DNA of 64,000 nt from Fen-1258 sp964449775 (GCA_964449775.1 CAYVBQ010000003.1:62001-126000); one strand, 5' to 3'; counted from the first letter of the stretch, positions 17,569 through 26,871 are shown. Notes: generated by a model not told the origin, from the letters alone. Made by a program: numbers and translations.

Positions 17569-18450
17569 ATGGAAACATTATCAATTGACTATGCAAAAAA
17601 ATCTGAAAGAACAGAATTAATCCTTAAGAAGGTTAATACTCTTTCTCCAATTCCCAAAATACTCACCGAAGTGCTTGAGCTTTTGAACGATCAATATACA
17701 AGCCCTCACGTTCTTGCAAAATCAATTTCGAAAGACCAGGGTGTGGTTCTTAAGCTATTGACAATTGCAAACTCTCCATTTTATGGATTATCAAAAAGAG
17801 TTGCTTCAATAGAGTTTGCAATTATGATCTTAGGATACGATGAAATTCGGAATATAGTTTCTGCGCTCTCGCTGATGGAATCGATGAAAAACAAGAGCGA
17901 TCAATATCTTGATCAGAAAAACTTTTGGATGCATTCCTACATTACTGCAACAATTTCCAAAAAAATTGCAATGGACCTCGGATTAGAAAAAAGCGGCGAG
18001 GTGTTTCTTGCCGGGTTGCTTCACGATCTTGGAATTTCTGTTGTTCACAGATTCATGCACTCAGACTTTATAAATATTTGTGATCTTGTTGCAAAGGGTA
18101 CTCCAATTCTTGAAGCGGAAGTGCAAATACTTGGAATGGATCATCAGGCAGTCGGTTCAACGCTTTTGAAAAACTGGAACATACCGGAAATAATTTGCAG
18201 CATAGTTAAAAATCATCATTCACCCCATCTTTCAGTCGATGCGCCGGTGCTTTCTTCAGTAGTTCATCTTGCCGACTATATGACGCAAAAATTACAGATG
18301 GGAGATTTGAAATGGGACGGTAATGTTGAATTGAATGAACACATTTTAACAACTCTTCATTTCAAAGATTTGACTGTTCTTGGAAAGTTTATTGAGGATT
18401 ACCGCGAACCGTTAGTTGGGCAACTCGAATCATTGAGGTATTTAATTTGA
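17569..18450 (+). CDS. HDOD domain protein 2
   Basis: 293 residues, clearly paralogous to the preceding gene along its whole length (SPIPKILTEVLELLND, SKDQGVVLKLLTIANSPFYG, GLLHDLGISVVHRFMHSDF). It has an LLHDLG motif and NHHSPH near the C-terminus, like its partner. A tandem duplication gave the pair, which may form a heterodimer. Its stop overlaps the next gene (TTGA). The role is probably regulatory, perhaps linked to the flagellar sigma factor encoded just upstream. Confidence 0.88.
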   Translation: METLSIDYAKKSERTELILKKVNTLSPIPKILTEVLELLNDQYTSPHVLAKSISKDQGVVLKLLTIANSPFYGLSKRVASIEFAIMILGYDEIRNIVSALSLMESMKNKSDQYLDQKNFWMHSYITATISKKIAMDLGLEKSGEVFLAGLLHDLGISVVHRFMHSDFINICDLVAKGTPILEAEVQILGMDHQAVGSTLLKNWNIPEIICSIVKNHHSPHLSVDAPVLSSVVHLADYMTQKLQMGDLKWDGNVELNEHILTTLHFKDLTVLGKFIEDYREPLVGQLESLRYLI

Positions 18451-19757
18451 GACTGATAAAAGAAAAAACTTCCGAATATGAATCATTTCACAAGTCGCTT
18501 CAATACTTCACAAAAAACTCTGCGGCGCAGGGAGATCTGAAACTTATAAGTTTCGAGAATCACAGAAATAATTCAAATCTTCTGGATAAATATTCTTTCT
18601 TTGTTCAAAATCTCTATTCATTCCAAAATAAAATTCAGAGTGTAGAGAGCGTTAAGGATCTGCATACTCTTTTCCAAGAATTTGTAAAGCGAATAATATT
18701 TTCGAAAGAAGTTGAAATTTTTCTATTCAACGATTCTCGCCGAAATCTAATTCCGTTAAATGTCACCGCATCGCAGTTACATATTACAGCGGTTAATAAG
18801 GCTTATAAAGATGGTATACTTGATTGGATCTATGAAACTAAGAAAGCAACCATAATCCCGGATCTAAATAAGCTCACAATCAATGGTTCTAAACTTAACC
18901 AGATAATTTTTCCGGTTTACGATAGAAAAGCAAATTACGGGTTACTTTCTTTATTAACTCCCGTATCAAAGGTCAAAGAAGATTCTCTTGAGAATCAATC
19001 CGTACAAATTTTACTCAGTATGATCATTCCGATGATTATAACACTCAGACAAAAACAATCGATCAATAAACTCTACCAGGAACTTCAGGTTTATCAATCT
19101 AAAATGAACAATGATTTTGACACCTACGCTATTGGCGAACTTGCAGAAGGAATTTTAGAAGAGATTGGAGAACCGCTCCAAGTCATTTTAAGCTACACAA
19201 ACGTAGTTGAAAACGAATACAACGTGGATAGCGAAGTCACAGACAAGATAAAACAACAGGTTAAAAAAATTAATGAGCTAACCAAACAACTTGTAAAATT
19301 TTCGGAACTTAACAAACCACAAACGCAAAAGAGTCAGCCGTGTGAAATAAATAAAGTTGTACGCGAATTTAAAAATGTAAGCAATGCTACACTAAACAAT
19401 CTTGGTCTGGAATGTGAACTTGATCTAGAAGAGAATATGCCGCCAATTCTCAGCGATCCCAAAGATATTAAACAAATTATGACCAGTATCTTTTCGATAA
19501 TTAAAAGCGATTCCCAAAAAGGTGGCGCAATTGTTATTCAGACAAAATACATAAAGGAGAGAATTGTACTATCTGTTTTTACTACAGAACAGCTTTCCGG
19601 TTTTGCCAATTCACAAGAATGCAATTCAAATGTAACTGTAAAACTTATCCATGAGTTGATGAAGAAAAATGAAGGTACGGCTGAATTTAATTCTTTGCCG
19701 CTTAAAGGATCCATCATTCATTTAATCTTTCCAATGAAAAGGAAATTGAATTTATGA
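18447..19757 (+). CDS. GAF protein with a degenerate histidine-kinase core
   Basis: 436 residues from a TTG that overlaps the previous stop. A GAF-like sensor domain is at about 65-200, and a DHp-like helix follows at about 228-300 (IGELAEGILEEIGEPLQVIL). The usual His of the AHEINNPL motif is Glu here. The following ATPase-like domain has DPKDIKQIM but lacks the Asn of the N box, and no DxGxG box is seen. It therefore looks like a pseudokinase scaffold. With the two HDOD genes it forms a coupled regulatory trio. An in-frame later start cannot be excluded. Confidence 0.75.
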   Translation: MRLIKEKTSEYESFHKSLQYFTKNSAAQGDLKLISFENHRNNSNLLDKYSFFVQNLYSFQNKIQSVESVKDLHTLFQEFVKRIIFSKEVEIFLFNDSRRNLIPLNVTASQLHITAVNKAYKDGILDWIYETKKATIIPDLNKLTINGSKLNQIIFPVYDRKANYGLLSLLTPVSKVKEDSLENQSVQILLSMIIPMIITLRQKQSINKLYQELQVYQSKMNNDFDTYAIGELAEGILEEIGEPLQVILSYTNVVENEYNVDSEVTDKIKQQVKKINELTKQLVKFSELNKPQTQKSQPCEINKVVREFKNVSNATLNNLGLECELDLEENMPPILSDPKDIKQIMTSIFSIIKSDSQKGGAIVIQTKYIKERIVLSVFTTEQLSGFANSQECNSNVTVKLIHELMKKNEGTAEFNSLPLKGSIIHLIFPMKRKLNL

Positions 19758-20329
19758 AGAATGTAATCTTTATTGTTTTGGTTTCTTCTTCGCTTTTAAT
19801 TGCGCAATCTGCAACGATAGATTCGTGTGCAACTGTTATAGCACAGGATACTGTTTGCATAAGTGATTTAGTCCAACAGCAGATCAATAAGGCGATAGAA
19901 AAACAATCCCAACAAATCGTGCATGCTGTTTCAGAAGCTAAGATTAATTTTGTTCCGAAAGTTGTTGTAGCCCCAACCGCAAATGATCCAATTCGCAATT
20001 TTGTTAATGCTCTACCGATTCATATTCAAATTTTTATAGCCGCATCATTTTTAATCATCCTTAGTTTATTGGTGCACCGGGCGGTTCTTGTAGTTAAGAG
20101 AAGATCATCACGCACATTAAAGAATAAAATTTCCAGCCTTCGCGAAGAAAAAATTGTTACCAAAGAAAATCCCAAGCTTAAAGGAGAGCGTATAAAACTT
20201 AAGAACCGTAACTCGATTTTTAATGTTTCTGAAGGTCATATATCCAAATTGGCAAAGGAATTAAACATCGCAAAAGGTGAACTACTTCTCGCATCTCGCT
20301 TAAAACAATATGAAATTGGAAAAATGTAA
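19754..20329 (+). CDS. Unknown secreted/membrane protein upstream of flgF
   Basis: 191 residues. There is an N-terminal signal-type hydrophobic segment (about 1-19, MKNVIFIVLVSSSLLIAQ), then two Cys residues in a short extracytoplasmic stretch, a Gln-rich helix and a second membrane helix (about 93-112). The cytoplasmic tail is strongly basic, and its end (ISKLAKELNIAKGELLLASR) looks like a small helix-turn-helix or helical hairpin. I recognise no family. It overlaps the pseudokinase gene by ATGA and sits 11 bases before flgF, so it may be a membrane relay or assembly factor. Confidence 0.65.
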   Translation: MKNVIFIVLVSSSLLIAQSATIDSCATVIAQDTVCISDLVQQQINKAIEKQSQQIVHAVSEAKINFVPKVVVAPTANDPIRNFVNALPIHIQIFIAASFLIILSLLVHRAVLVVKRRSSRTLKNKISSLREEKIVTKENPKLKGERIKLKNRNSIFNVSEGHISKLAKELNIAKGELLLASRLKQYEIGKM

Positions 20330-20340
20330 GAGAGGATAAA

Positions 20341-21051
20341 ATGATAAAAGGAATATATACCGCCGCTCGGGGTCTAGAATATAGAAGGAAAAATATTGAT
20401 GTCATTGCAAACAACCTTGCAAATGTGAGCACTACAGGATATAAAAGAGAAATTCCGTTTTCTGAAGTAATAAACCAGATGGGTGATATTCAAACTAAAA
20501 AACTTACAAATCAGAGGCAGGGAGATATTACTCAAACTGCTAATCCTCTAGATTTAGCAATTTCCGGAAAAGGATTTTTTGCAGTGAAAAATAATGGAGG
20601 CGAGGTTGAACTTACACGTAACGGAAGATTCAGAATTTCCGATGAAGGTTTTTTAACTGATGGAAATGGCAGTAAGGTTTTAGGAAAGAATGGTCCAATC
20701 GCAATGGACGATACTATGCTTAATCAAGATTCAACGATTCTGATTACCAAAGCAGGAGAAATTAAGATAGGTAACAAAACCGTTGATACACTTTTGATTA
20801 TGAACGTTGGCAATTCCAGTCAATTATCCAAATCCAGTGATTCCAATTTTACAACAGAAGATCAGGAATATTTTGCGGCTTCTGAAAATGAGTATGGCAT
20901 TTCTCAAGGGTATCTTGAAGGAGCTAACACGAATATTATTGAAGAAATGGGAGCAATGATTCAACTCAACAAAGAATATGAATCAGCTCAAAAAATTATT
21001 GCAGCTCTCGATCAGTCTCTTGAGCAGGCAAATGAAATCGGAAAAGTATAA
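20341..21051 (+). CDS. flgF: FlgF, proximal rod protein
   Basis: 236 residues. The N-terminus has the axial-protein signature (GIYTAARGLEYRRKNIDVIA followed by NNLANVSTTGYKRE) and the C-terminus has EGANTNIIEEMGAMIQLNKE. It is shorter than flgG, and its position before flgG identifies it as FlgF. An AGAGGAT ribosome site lies ahead of the ATG. Confidence 0.9.
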   Translation: MIKGIYTAARGLEYRRKNIDVIANNLANVSTTGYKREIPFSEVINQMGDIQTKKLTNQRQGDITQTANPLDLAISGKGFFAVKNNGGEVELTRNGRFRISDEGFLTDGNGSKVLGKNGPIAMDDTMLNQDSTILITKAGEIKIGNKTVDTLLIMNVGNSSQLSKSSDSNFTTEDQEYFAASENEYGISQGYLEGANTNIIEEMGAMIQLNKEYESAQKIIAALDQSLEQANEIGKV

Positions 21052-21063
21052 AAGGAGAATATC

Positions 21064-21864
21064 ATGTCAGAACGTGCCTTAAGAACAGCGGCAACAGGTA
21101 TGTATGCGCAACAAATTAATATCGAGGTTATTTCAAATAATATTGCGAACATTAATACAACCGGTTTCAAAAAGAATAAAGCCGAATTCCAAGACTTAAT
21201 GTATCAAGAGGTTAGTATTAACCCGCTCACTTCATCAACTCCAGGTGTCGAAGATACTTCTACATCGAAGATCCAGGTTGGTAATGGCGTTAAACCGGCA
21301 TCATCACAAAAAATTTTCAAACAAGGCGATGTTACACCAACTAATAATCAATTCGATCTGGCAATTCAAGGTGAAGGATTTTTTCAAGTAAGGAAGAACG
21401 ACGGAACTTTTGCATACACACGCGACGGATCTTTTAAGGTAAGTGCCGATGGGAAAATGGTTACAACCGGTGGTTATACTCTCGAACCGGGTTTCACCTT
21501 AAACTCAGACATCGCAAGCCTTTCTGTGGGAAAAGATGGTACCATGGCAGCTAATCTGCTTGATGGCAGCACTACGGTTTTAGGAAATATTGAACTTGCT
21601 CGATTCATGAATAATGGTGGTCTCGTTGCATTGGGTGATAATCTTTACGCGGAATCGCAAGCTTCGGGGCAGCCGATGCTTGGAACTCCGGGTGATCAAG
21701 GCTTCGGTGAAGTTAATCAAGGATATTTGGAATCTTCCAATGTTGATATTGTGGAAGAGATGATTTCGATGATTGCATCACAACGCGCTTATGAAATAAA
21801 CTCGAAGACTGTGAAGACAGTTGAAGAAATGATGACACTGGCAAACAATCTTAAGAGATCCTAA
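21064..21864 (+). CDS. flgG: FlgG, distal rod protein
   Basis: 266 residues, the canonical length. The start (RALRTAATGMYAQQINIEVI then SNNIANINTTGFKKNKAEF) and end (SSNVDIVEEMISMIASQRAY) match FlgG closely. The AAGGAG ribosome site supports the ATG. It forms the distal rod crossed by the L and P rings, whose genes flgH and flgI follow. Confidence 0.96.
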   Translation: MSERALRTAATGMYAQQINIEVISNNIANINTTGFKKNKAEFQDLMYQEVSINPLTSSTPGVEDTSTSKIQVGNGVKPASSQKIFKQGDVTPTNNQFDLAIQGEGFFQVRKNDGTFAYTRDGSFKVSADGKMVTTGGYTLEPGFTLNSDIASLSVGKDGTMAANLLDGSTTVLGNIELARFMNNGGLVALGDNLYAESQASGQPMLGTPGDQGFGEVNQGYLESSNVDIVEEMISMIASQRAYEINSKTVKTVEEMMTLANNLKRS

Positions 21865-21870
21865 TTAATT

Positions 21871-22521
21871 ATGCTTGGAATACTATCAATATTGATCGGA
21901 TTTCTTTTTGCACAAGACAATAGTCTTGATCTCAAGTTGAAAAATTATCTGAATGATAAATTGAACAAATACGTAAAGTATGAATATCAGATTGTTCAAG
22001 TGCCCCAAAATTATTCGCGCATTGAAATTAATTATGAAAAACAATCACGGTTGATAAAAAATTATTTTTATGTACCTGTTAAAATATACGATTCAAAGAA
22101 TTTACCAAGCGGCGCATTGCTGACGATTCGAGTGAAGCTTTATAAGAATGTGTTGGTTGCATCGAATGAAATTCGTAGAAATGAGAATCTCTCTGCAAAT
22201 TTGTTTGATGTGAAAATAGAGGATGTCTCGCTGTATGAAGGAAAAACTCTAAATGTAGATGATAATCTTGCAAATTTTAGAAGCAAAGTTTTAGTCAAAG
22301 CAGGAACAATACTTTCCAAGTATATGATTGAGCCGGTTCCAATCGTCAGCAAAGGCGATAAAATAATTCTTCATACCGGAAGAACAGGTGTTGATATTTC
22401 GATTGATGTAATTGCACGGCAAGATGGTTGTGCCGGTGATGTAATAAGCGTGTACGCGAACGGGAGTAAATTGTACAAAGGCAAAATAGTAGATAAGAAC
22501 AACTTAACCCTGGTAGAATAA
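21871..22521 (+). CDS. flgA: FlgA, P-ring assembly chaperone
   Basis: 216 residues with a short hydrophobic signal segment (about 1-15) and a C-terminal SAF domain (about 90-216; FRSKVLVKAGTILSKYMIEP and GCAGDVISVYANGSKLYKGK). FlgA is a periplasmic chaperone for FlgI. It is six bases after flgG and one base before flgH, which is a normal context. Confidence 0.9.
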   Translation: MLGILSILIGFLFAQDNSLDLKLKNYLNDKLNKYVKYEYQIVQVPQNYSRIEINYEKQSRLIKNYFYVPVKIYDSKNLPSGALLTIRVKLYKNVLVASNEIRRNENLSANLFDVKIEDVSLYEGKTLNVDDNLANFRSKVLVKAGTILSKYMIEPVPIVSKGDKIILHTGRTGVDISIDVIARQDGCAGDVISVYANGSKLYKGKIVDKNNLTLVE

Positions 22522-22522
22522 T

Positions 22523-23098
22523 ATGAAACGAATAATAATAATTTTCGTAATTGCAGTTTTTACATTAGCGTTGAACGCGCAAGATATGCGGCAAAACGCT
22601 TATGCATCTCTTTTTTCAGATCAGAAAGCAAACAGGCAAGGTGATGCAATAACAATTATTGTTTTAGAATCAACCCAGGCCTCAAATAACTCAGAAACAA
22701 ACGCTGGAAGAAAGAGCGATGTCGGTTTTGGTTTTTCAGGCGGAGTAGATAAAACAGCTTTACCAAATGTCAATTTGAAGATAGGCGCCAATAATGATTT
22801 TAGCGGTCAAGGTTCAACTCAAACAACCGGAAATATTCGAACAAAGATCAGTGCAACTGTTGATACGGTTCTTGCTAACGGCAATCTTGTTATTCGCGGA
22901 AGTAAAAAAATCACAATTAACGGTGAAGAGCAGATGATACAAGTTAAAGGAATTGTTCGTCCTTCAGATATATCACCGAACAATACTGTGTTATCATACA
23001 ATATTTCTGATGCGGAGCTGTCATTCGAGGGTAACGGCATAATTGATAATGCTCAGAAGCCGGGTTTACTATCAAAATTATTTCACTGGCTGTTCTAG
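22523..23098 (+). CDS. flgH: FlgH, L-ring protein without a lipobox
   Basis: 191 residues. The conserved core is present (ASLFSDQKANRQGDAITIIV, NLVIRGSKKITINGEEQMIQ, VKGIVRPSDISPNNTVLSYN). FlgH is normally an outer-membrane lipoprotein. Here the signal peptide (about 1-19) ends ...LALNAQ with no Cys in the protein, which suggests ordinary signal-peptidase cleavage and a non-lipidated L ring. No upstream in-frame start could add a lipobox, because flgA ends one base before. Confidence 0.9.
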   Translation: MKRIIIIFVIAVFTLALNAQDMRQNAYASLFSDQKANRQGDAITIIVLESTQASNNSETNAGRKSDVGFGFSGGVDKTALPNVNLKIGANNDFSGQGSTQTTGNIRTKISATVDTVLANGNLVIRGSKKITINGEEQMIQVKGIVRPSDISPNNTVLSYNISDAELSFEGNGIIDNAQKPGLLSKLFHWLF

Positions 23099-23106
23099 GT
23101 AAAAAA

Positions 23107-24204
23107 ATGAAAGTAAAATTTTTATTCATTTTCGCAATCCTCTCTTTCGCCTGTGATTCTATCTACTCACAGCGGATAAAAGATGTTGCGTATATGACTG
23201 GAAAAAATTCCGAACAGATAATCGGTTATGGAATTGTTGTTGGACTTGCCGGAACAGGCGATAGTTACCGCTCATCGTTCACAATTCAATCAGTTACAAG
23301 TATGTTGAAGCGATTCGGAATCACTGTTCCTCAAACTGATCTGAAGACCAAAAACGTTGCTGCGGTAATTGTAACAGCAACTCTAAATTCAAATTTAAGA
23401 GCAGGCGCAGAGTTTGATGTAACAGTGTCATCAATGGGTGATGCAACTAGTCTTCAAGGTGGAACGCTTCTGATGACACCTCTTTCGAGTATCAGCGGAA
23501 AAGTCTTGGGGTTTTCACAAGGTGCAATTTCTGTTGGGGGATATGATATAAATACTTCAACGGGAAATAGAGTTTCGAAAAATCATACCTTAGCCGGAAG
23601 AGTCCCTCGCGGTGGATCTTTGAAAGAATCAATGGAAAGTGAGGAGATGTCGGTGAGTGAAATTTCCGTATTCTTAAAAGAACCGGATCTTACTACATCG
23701 CAAAACATTACAACATCTATAAATCAAAAATTCGGAACTGATGTAGCAAAAGCGGTTGATGCGGCAGAGGTTAAAATTACAGTTCCTCAAGACCGTCAGA
23801 ATAATCTAATCGGATTTCTTTCCGAGTTGGAAAATATTGCAGTTCAAGTTGATGAAATAGCAAAAGTTGTTTTGAATGAAAGAACCGGCACTGTCGTATC
23901 CGGTCAAAACGTAAAGATTCAACCAGTTACCATTACACACGGAAGTTTGAACATTACAATACGTAATTATCCAATTGTATCTCAGCCGGGCGCTTTCTCT
24001 CAAGGAAACACCGCGGTTGTGAACAACACAATTCCGTATGCTAATCAAGACTCGACTAACACGGTGGCAATTCAAGGCGCGAGCAATGTTCAAGAAGTAG
24101 CGGCGGCACTAAACTCATTAAAAGTTTCTCCGCGCGATATAATCTCAATATTTCAAGCGCTCAAGGAAGCCGGAGCGTTAATAGCAGAATTAATAATAAT
24201 GTAA
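23107..24204 (+). CDS. flgI: FlgI, P-ring protein
   Basis: 365 residues with a signal peptide (about 1-21) followed by the FlgI start RIKDVAYMTGKNSEQIIGYG and GLAGTGDSYRSSFTIQS. The C-terminal region contains QGASNVQEVAAALNSLKVSP, the conserved end of the family. It forms the peptidoglycan ring. The presence of flgH and flgI shows that the cell has an outer membrane. It abuts flgJ with no gap. Confidence 0.96.
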   Translation: MKVKFLFIFAILSFACDSIYSQRIKDVAYMTGKNSEQIIGYGIVVGLAGTGDSYRSSFTIQSVTSMLKRFGITVPQTDLKTKNVAAVIVTATLNSNLRAGAEFDVTVSSMGDATSLQGGTLLMTPLSSISGKVLGFSQGAISVGGYDINTSTGNRVSKNHTLAGRVPRGGSLKESMESEEMSVSEISVFLKEPDLTTSQNITTSINQKFGTDVAKAVDAAEVKITVPQDRQNNLIGFLSELENIAVQVDEIAKVVLNERTGTVVSGQNVKIQPVTITHGSLNITIRNYPIVSQPGAFSQGNTAVVNNTIPYANQDSTNTVAIQGASNVQEVAAALNSLKVSPRDIISIFQALKEAGALIAELIIM

Positions 24205-25023
24205 ATGGAAAAGCTCTCGCTTAAAATAGATAACCCGCAGAAGCACATGTCTCAAATGGCGGAAGTGAAATCCCGTTATGATGAAAACGGGAAAGTGAAA
24301 ATAGCTGCTGCAACAAAACAATTTGAAAGCATGCTTACTCAGATGATGTTGAAGAGTATGAATAAAACAACCGGCGGTATGCTCGGTGAAGAAGGTTATG
24401 GCAATGATATGTTTGATACGGTTTTTGAACAAGAGATTGCATCATATATGGGCGAAACAAAAAGTCTTGGAATTGCAGAGTTGCTCTACAAAAAAATTAC
24501 CGGTGAAGAGATGACTCCCGATATGCGCTTCAAAGTCAATAACCAAATTGCGCCGATGAGAATAAAGAATACTACTACCGAAACCGATGCCACTAATGTT
24601 CATCCAAGCAATGCATCTCTTGACCGTTTAGAAAAATTTGATAGCCATATTAATGAAGCCGCAAAATCATTCGGAGTTGATAAAAATATAATAAAATCGA
24701 TCATAATGACTGAGAGCGCCGGTAACAATAAGGCGGTTTCCAGTGCAAAAGCGAAAGGATTAATGCAATTAATTGACTCAACAGCCTCGGATATGGGTGT
24801 TCGTAACGTATTCAATCCCAGAGAAAATATACTTGGCGGCACTAAATATTTTGCACAAATGCTTCGACAATATAGTGGTGATGTGAAGCTTGCTTTAGCG
24901 GCTTATAACGCGGGACCTTCAAACGTTGAAAAATACAACGGTGTTCCGCCATTTGACGAAACAAAGAATTACATAAATAAAGTATTGGGCTATTTCAATC
25001 ATTTTAGTGAGAGTAATTTATGA
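24205..25023 (+). CDS. flgJ: FlgJ-type rod-binding protein fused to an SLT lytic transglycosylase
   Basis: 272 residues. The rod-binding domain is at about 30-100 (KQFESMLTQMMLKSMNKTTG and GYGNDMFDTVFEQEIA). A lytic transglycosylase domain is at about 150-265, with the catalytic Glu at residue 170 in TESAG, then AKGLMQLIDSTASDMG and LALAAYNAGPSNVEKYNG. Enterobacterial FlgJ instead carries a glucosaminidase-type domain. The enzyme opens peptidoglycan for the growing rod. No signal peptide is seen, in line with export through the flagellar gate. The stop overlaps flgN. Confidence 0.92.
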   Translation: MEKLSLKIDNPQKHMSQMAEVKSRYDENGKVKIAAATKQFESMLTQMMLKSMNKTTGGMLGEEGYGNDMFDTVFEQEIASYMGETKSLGIAELLYKKITGEEMTPDMRFKVNNQIAPMRIKNTTTETDATNVHPSNASLDRLEKFDSHINEAAKSFGVDKNIIKSIIMTESAGNNKAVSSAKAKGLMQLIDSTASDMGVRNVFNPRENILGGTKYFAQMLRQYSGDVKLALAAYNAGPSNVEKYNGVPPFDETKNYINKVLGYFNHFSESNL

Positions 25024-25472
25024 ATCCACAACTTTTATTAACTTCGTTGAGGGTGCAGAATGATAATCTCGATGTTTTAATTGACGTACTCGAAACAGAG
25101 AAACAGGCAATTGTTCAACACGATTATACCGCGCTTGAAAATGCTATAAACGAAAAACAAAAAATATTAAGAAATGTTGAGAGGGAAGAGTCTAATCGAA
25201 TAAAAATTATTAAAGATCTTGCAAGTCTATTTTCGTTGGAACTTCCAAAAGCATCGGTAGATAATCTTCTCGAACATGGCAAGATGCATTTTGAAAAAGA
25301 ACAAAAGGAGTTAGAGAAAGTTAGAACTTCCATCAAGATTAAACTTGATGTTGTCACTCGGATTAATTCCCAGTTAAAAGATGTGATTGAGTTTTCTCGA
25401 AATTTGATTAAAGAAACAATTGTGGCATTGGTTGGAAACAACAAGCATTCATTAGTGAATAAGAAGGTTTGA
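25020..25472 (+). CDS. flgN: FlgN-like chaperone for FlgK/FlgL
   Basis: 150 residues, helical. The opening LLTSLRVQNDNLDVLIDVLE then TEKQAIVQHDYTALENAINE matches the FlgN helix pattern. It lies directly before flgK, whose product it should chaperone to the export gate. Sequence conservation of this family is low, so position carries much of the weight. Confidence 0.82.
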   Translation: MNPQLLLTSLRVQNDNLDVLIDVLETEKQAIVQHDYTALENAINEKQKILRNVEREESNRIKIIKDLASLFSLELPKASVDNLLEHGKMHFEKEQKELEKVRTSIKIKLDVVTRINSQLKDVIEFSRNLIKETIVALVGNNKHSLVNKKV

Positions 25473-25473
25473 A

Positions 25474-26868
25474 ATGGGTATTGGAAGATTATTTGATATT
25501 TCAGTTCGTTCTATGGCTGCTTACCAGCAGGCGTTAGATGTTACGGCAAATAATATCTCAAATGCCGGTAATCCAGCTTATAGCCGGCAAAAGGTTTTAC
25601 TTGCTTCAGAAACGGCTGAGAATGGAAGAGGTGTTGGAATAAAAGTTCAGGACGTTTTACGAATCAAAAATGATTTGCTTGGTATTCAAATAATAAAGTA
25701 TCAATCCACACTATCAAATGCGGATAAACGCTCAACAATTCTTAAGCAGGTTGAAACAATTATATCGGAACCATCTTCTAACGGTCTTTCAAATTATATT
25801 ACAGATTTTTTTAATTCTTGGGATCAATTGTCAACAAATCCGAACTCAATACCATTGCGTCTGAATGTTATTCAAAAAGCTCAAGGAGTAGGAGACCGGT
25901 TCAAACAAATTTTGGATGGATTAAGTGATGTACAAACAACTCTACTAAACAATGCCACAACTACCGTTGAACAGATCAATAATGACCTAAAAGAACTTTA
26001 TGGGTATAACTCAAACATTTATGAATCGGTTGTGCGCGGCATTAATGCAAGCGAATTAAAAGATCAGCGTGATGAATTAATTGCAAAATTGAGCGAAAAG
26101 GTAAATCTATCAGTTCATGTTAACGAAACCGGCGCGGCAATTGTTAATATAGGCGGAGTTCAAGCCGCTGATCAGTATGGATATAATCAATTCGAAATGA
26201 AGATTGTTGACGGTAAATTGCGAATGGTCTCTAAAGATGATTCTCATTCCACCGCTGTAATAAATAATGGTGAACTTTTTGCAATCACCGATTTGTATTC
26301 TAATAAAATCCCTCAATACAAAAGTAGCTTTGAAAACTTACAAAGTGTTTTTGTAAGTAAAGTAAATGAACTTCATATGAGCGGAAGCACGCTTATCCAG
26401 GGCGGTACCTCAAAGACAAACATTCCATTCTTTGGTGAGTCAGATATTAGCGGGAACGCAGTCAACGCTATTTCTAACGGACAAATTAAAATAAACTCCA
26501 CAATATTGAATGATCCTAAAAACATTGCCGCATCGGAACTTGCAAATAATGATGGAAATGGAAATCTCGCAAATAAACTAGCACGTCTCTTTGATACTAG
26601 TTTTACAGAATTGAACGGGCAGTCATTTATGGATTATTATTCTTCAACTCTTAATGCTCTCGGAATGGAGAAAGTTAGCAGTGACAATTCGGTTGAATCT
26701 AGCGGGGCAATACTTCAACAGCTAAAAAATGAAAATTCCTCTTATTCCGGCGTTTCACTGGATGAAGAGATGACCAACGTTTTAAAATATCAACGTTCTT
26801 ACGACGCGGCTGCAAAAATGATAAAAGTGGCAGACGAAATGATGCAAACAATACTACAAATGGTGTGA
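25474..26868 (+). CDS. flgK: FlgK, hook-filament junction protein 1
   Basis: 464 residues. The N-terminus (SVRSMAAYQQALDVTANNIS followed by NAGNPAYSRQKV) and C-terminus (SGVSLDEEMTNVLKYQRSYD) match FlgK. It is a little short for the family because the central domains are reduced. It starts one base after the flgN stop and is followed three bases later by flgL. Confidence 0.95.
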   Translation: MGIGRLFDISVRSMAAYQQALDVTANNISNAGNPAYSRQKVLLASETAENGRGVGIKVQDVLRIKNDLLGIQIIKYQSTLSNADKRSTILKQVETIISEPSSNGLSNYITDFFNSWDQLSTNPNSIPLRLNVIQKAQGVGDRFKQILDGLSDVQTTLLNNATTTVEQINNDLKELYGYNSNIYESVVRGINASELKDQRDELIAKLSEKVNLSVHVNETGAAIVNIGGVQAADQYGYNQFEMKIVDGKLRMVSKDDSHSTAVINNGELFAITDLYSNKIPQYKSSFENLQSVFVSKVNELHMSGSTLIQGGTSKTNIPFFGESDISGNAVNAISNGQIKINSTILNDPKNIAASELANNDGNGNLANKLARLFDTSFTELNGQSFMDYYSSTLNALGMEKVSSDNSVESSGAILQQLKNENSSYSGVSLDEEMTNVLKYQRSYDAAAKMIKVADEMMQTILQMV

Positions 26869-26871
26869 TAA

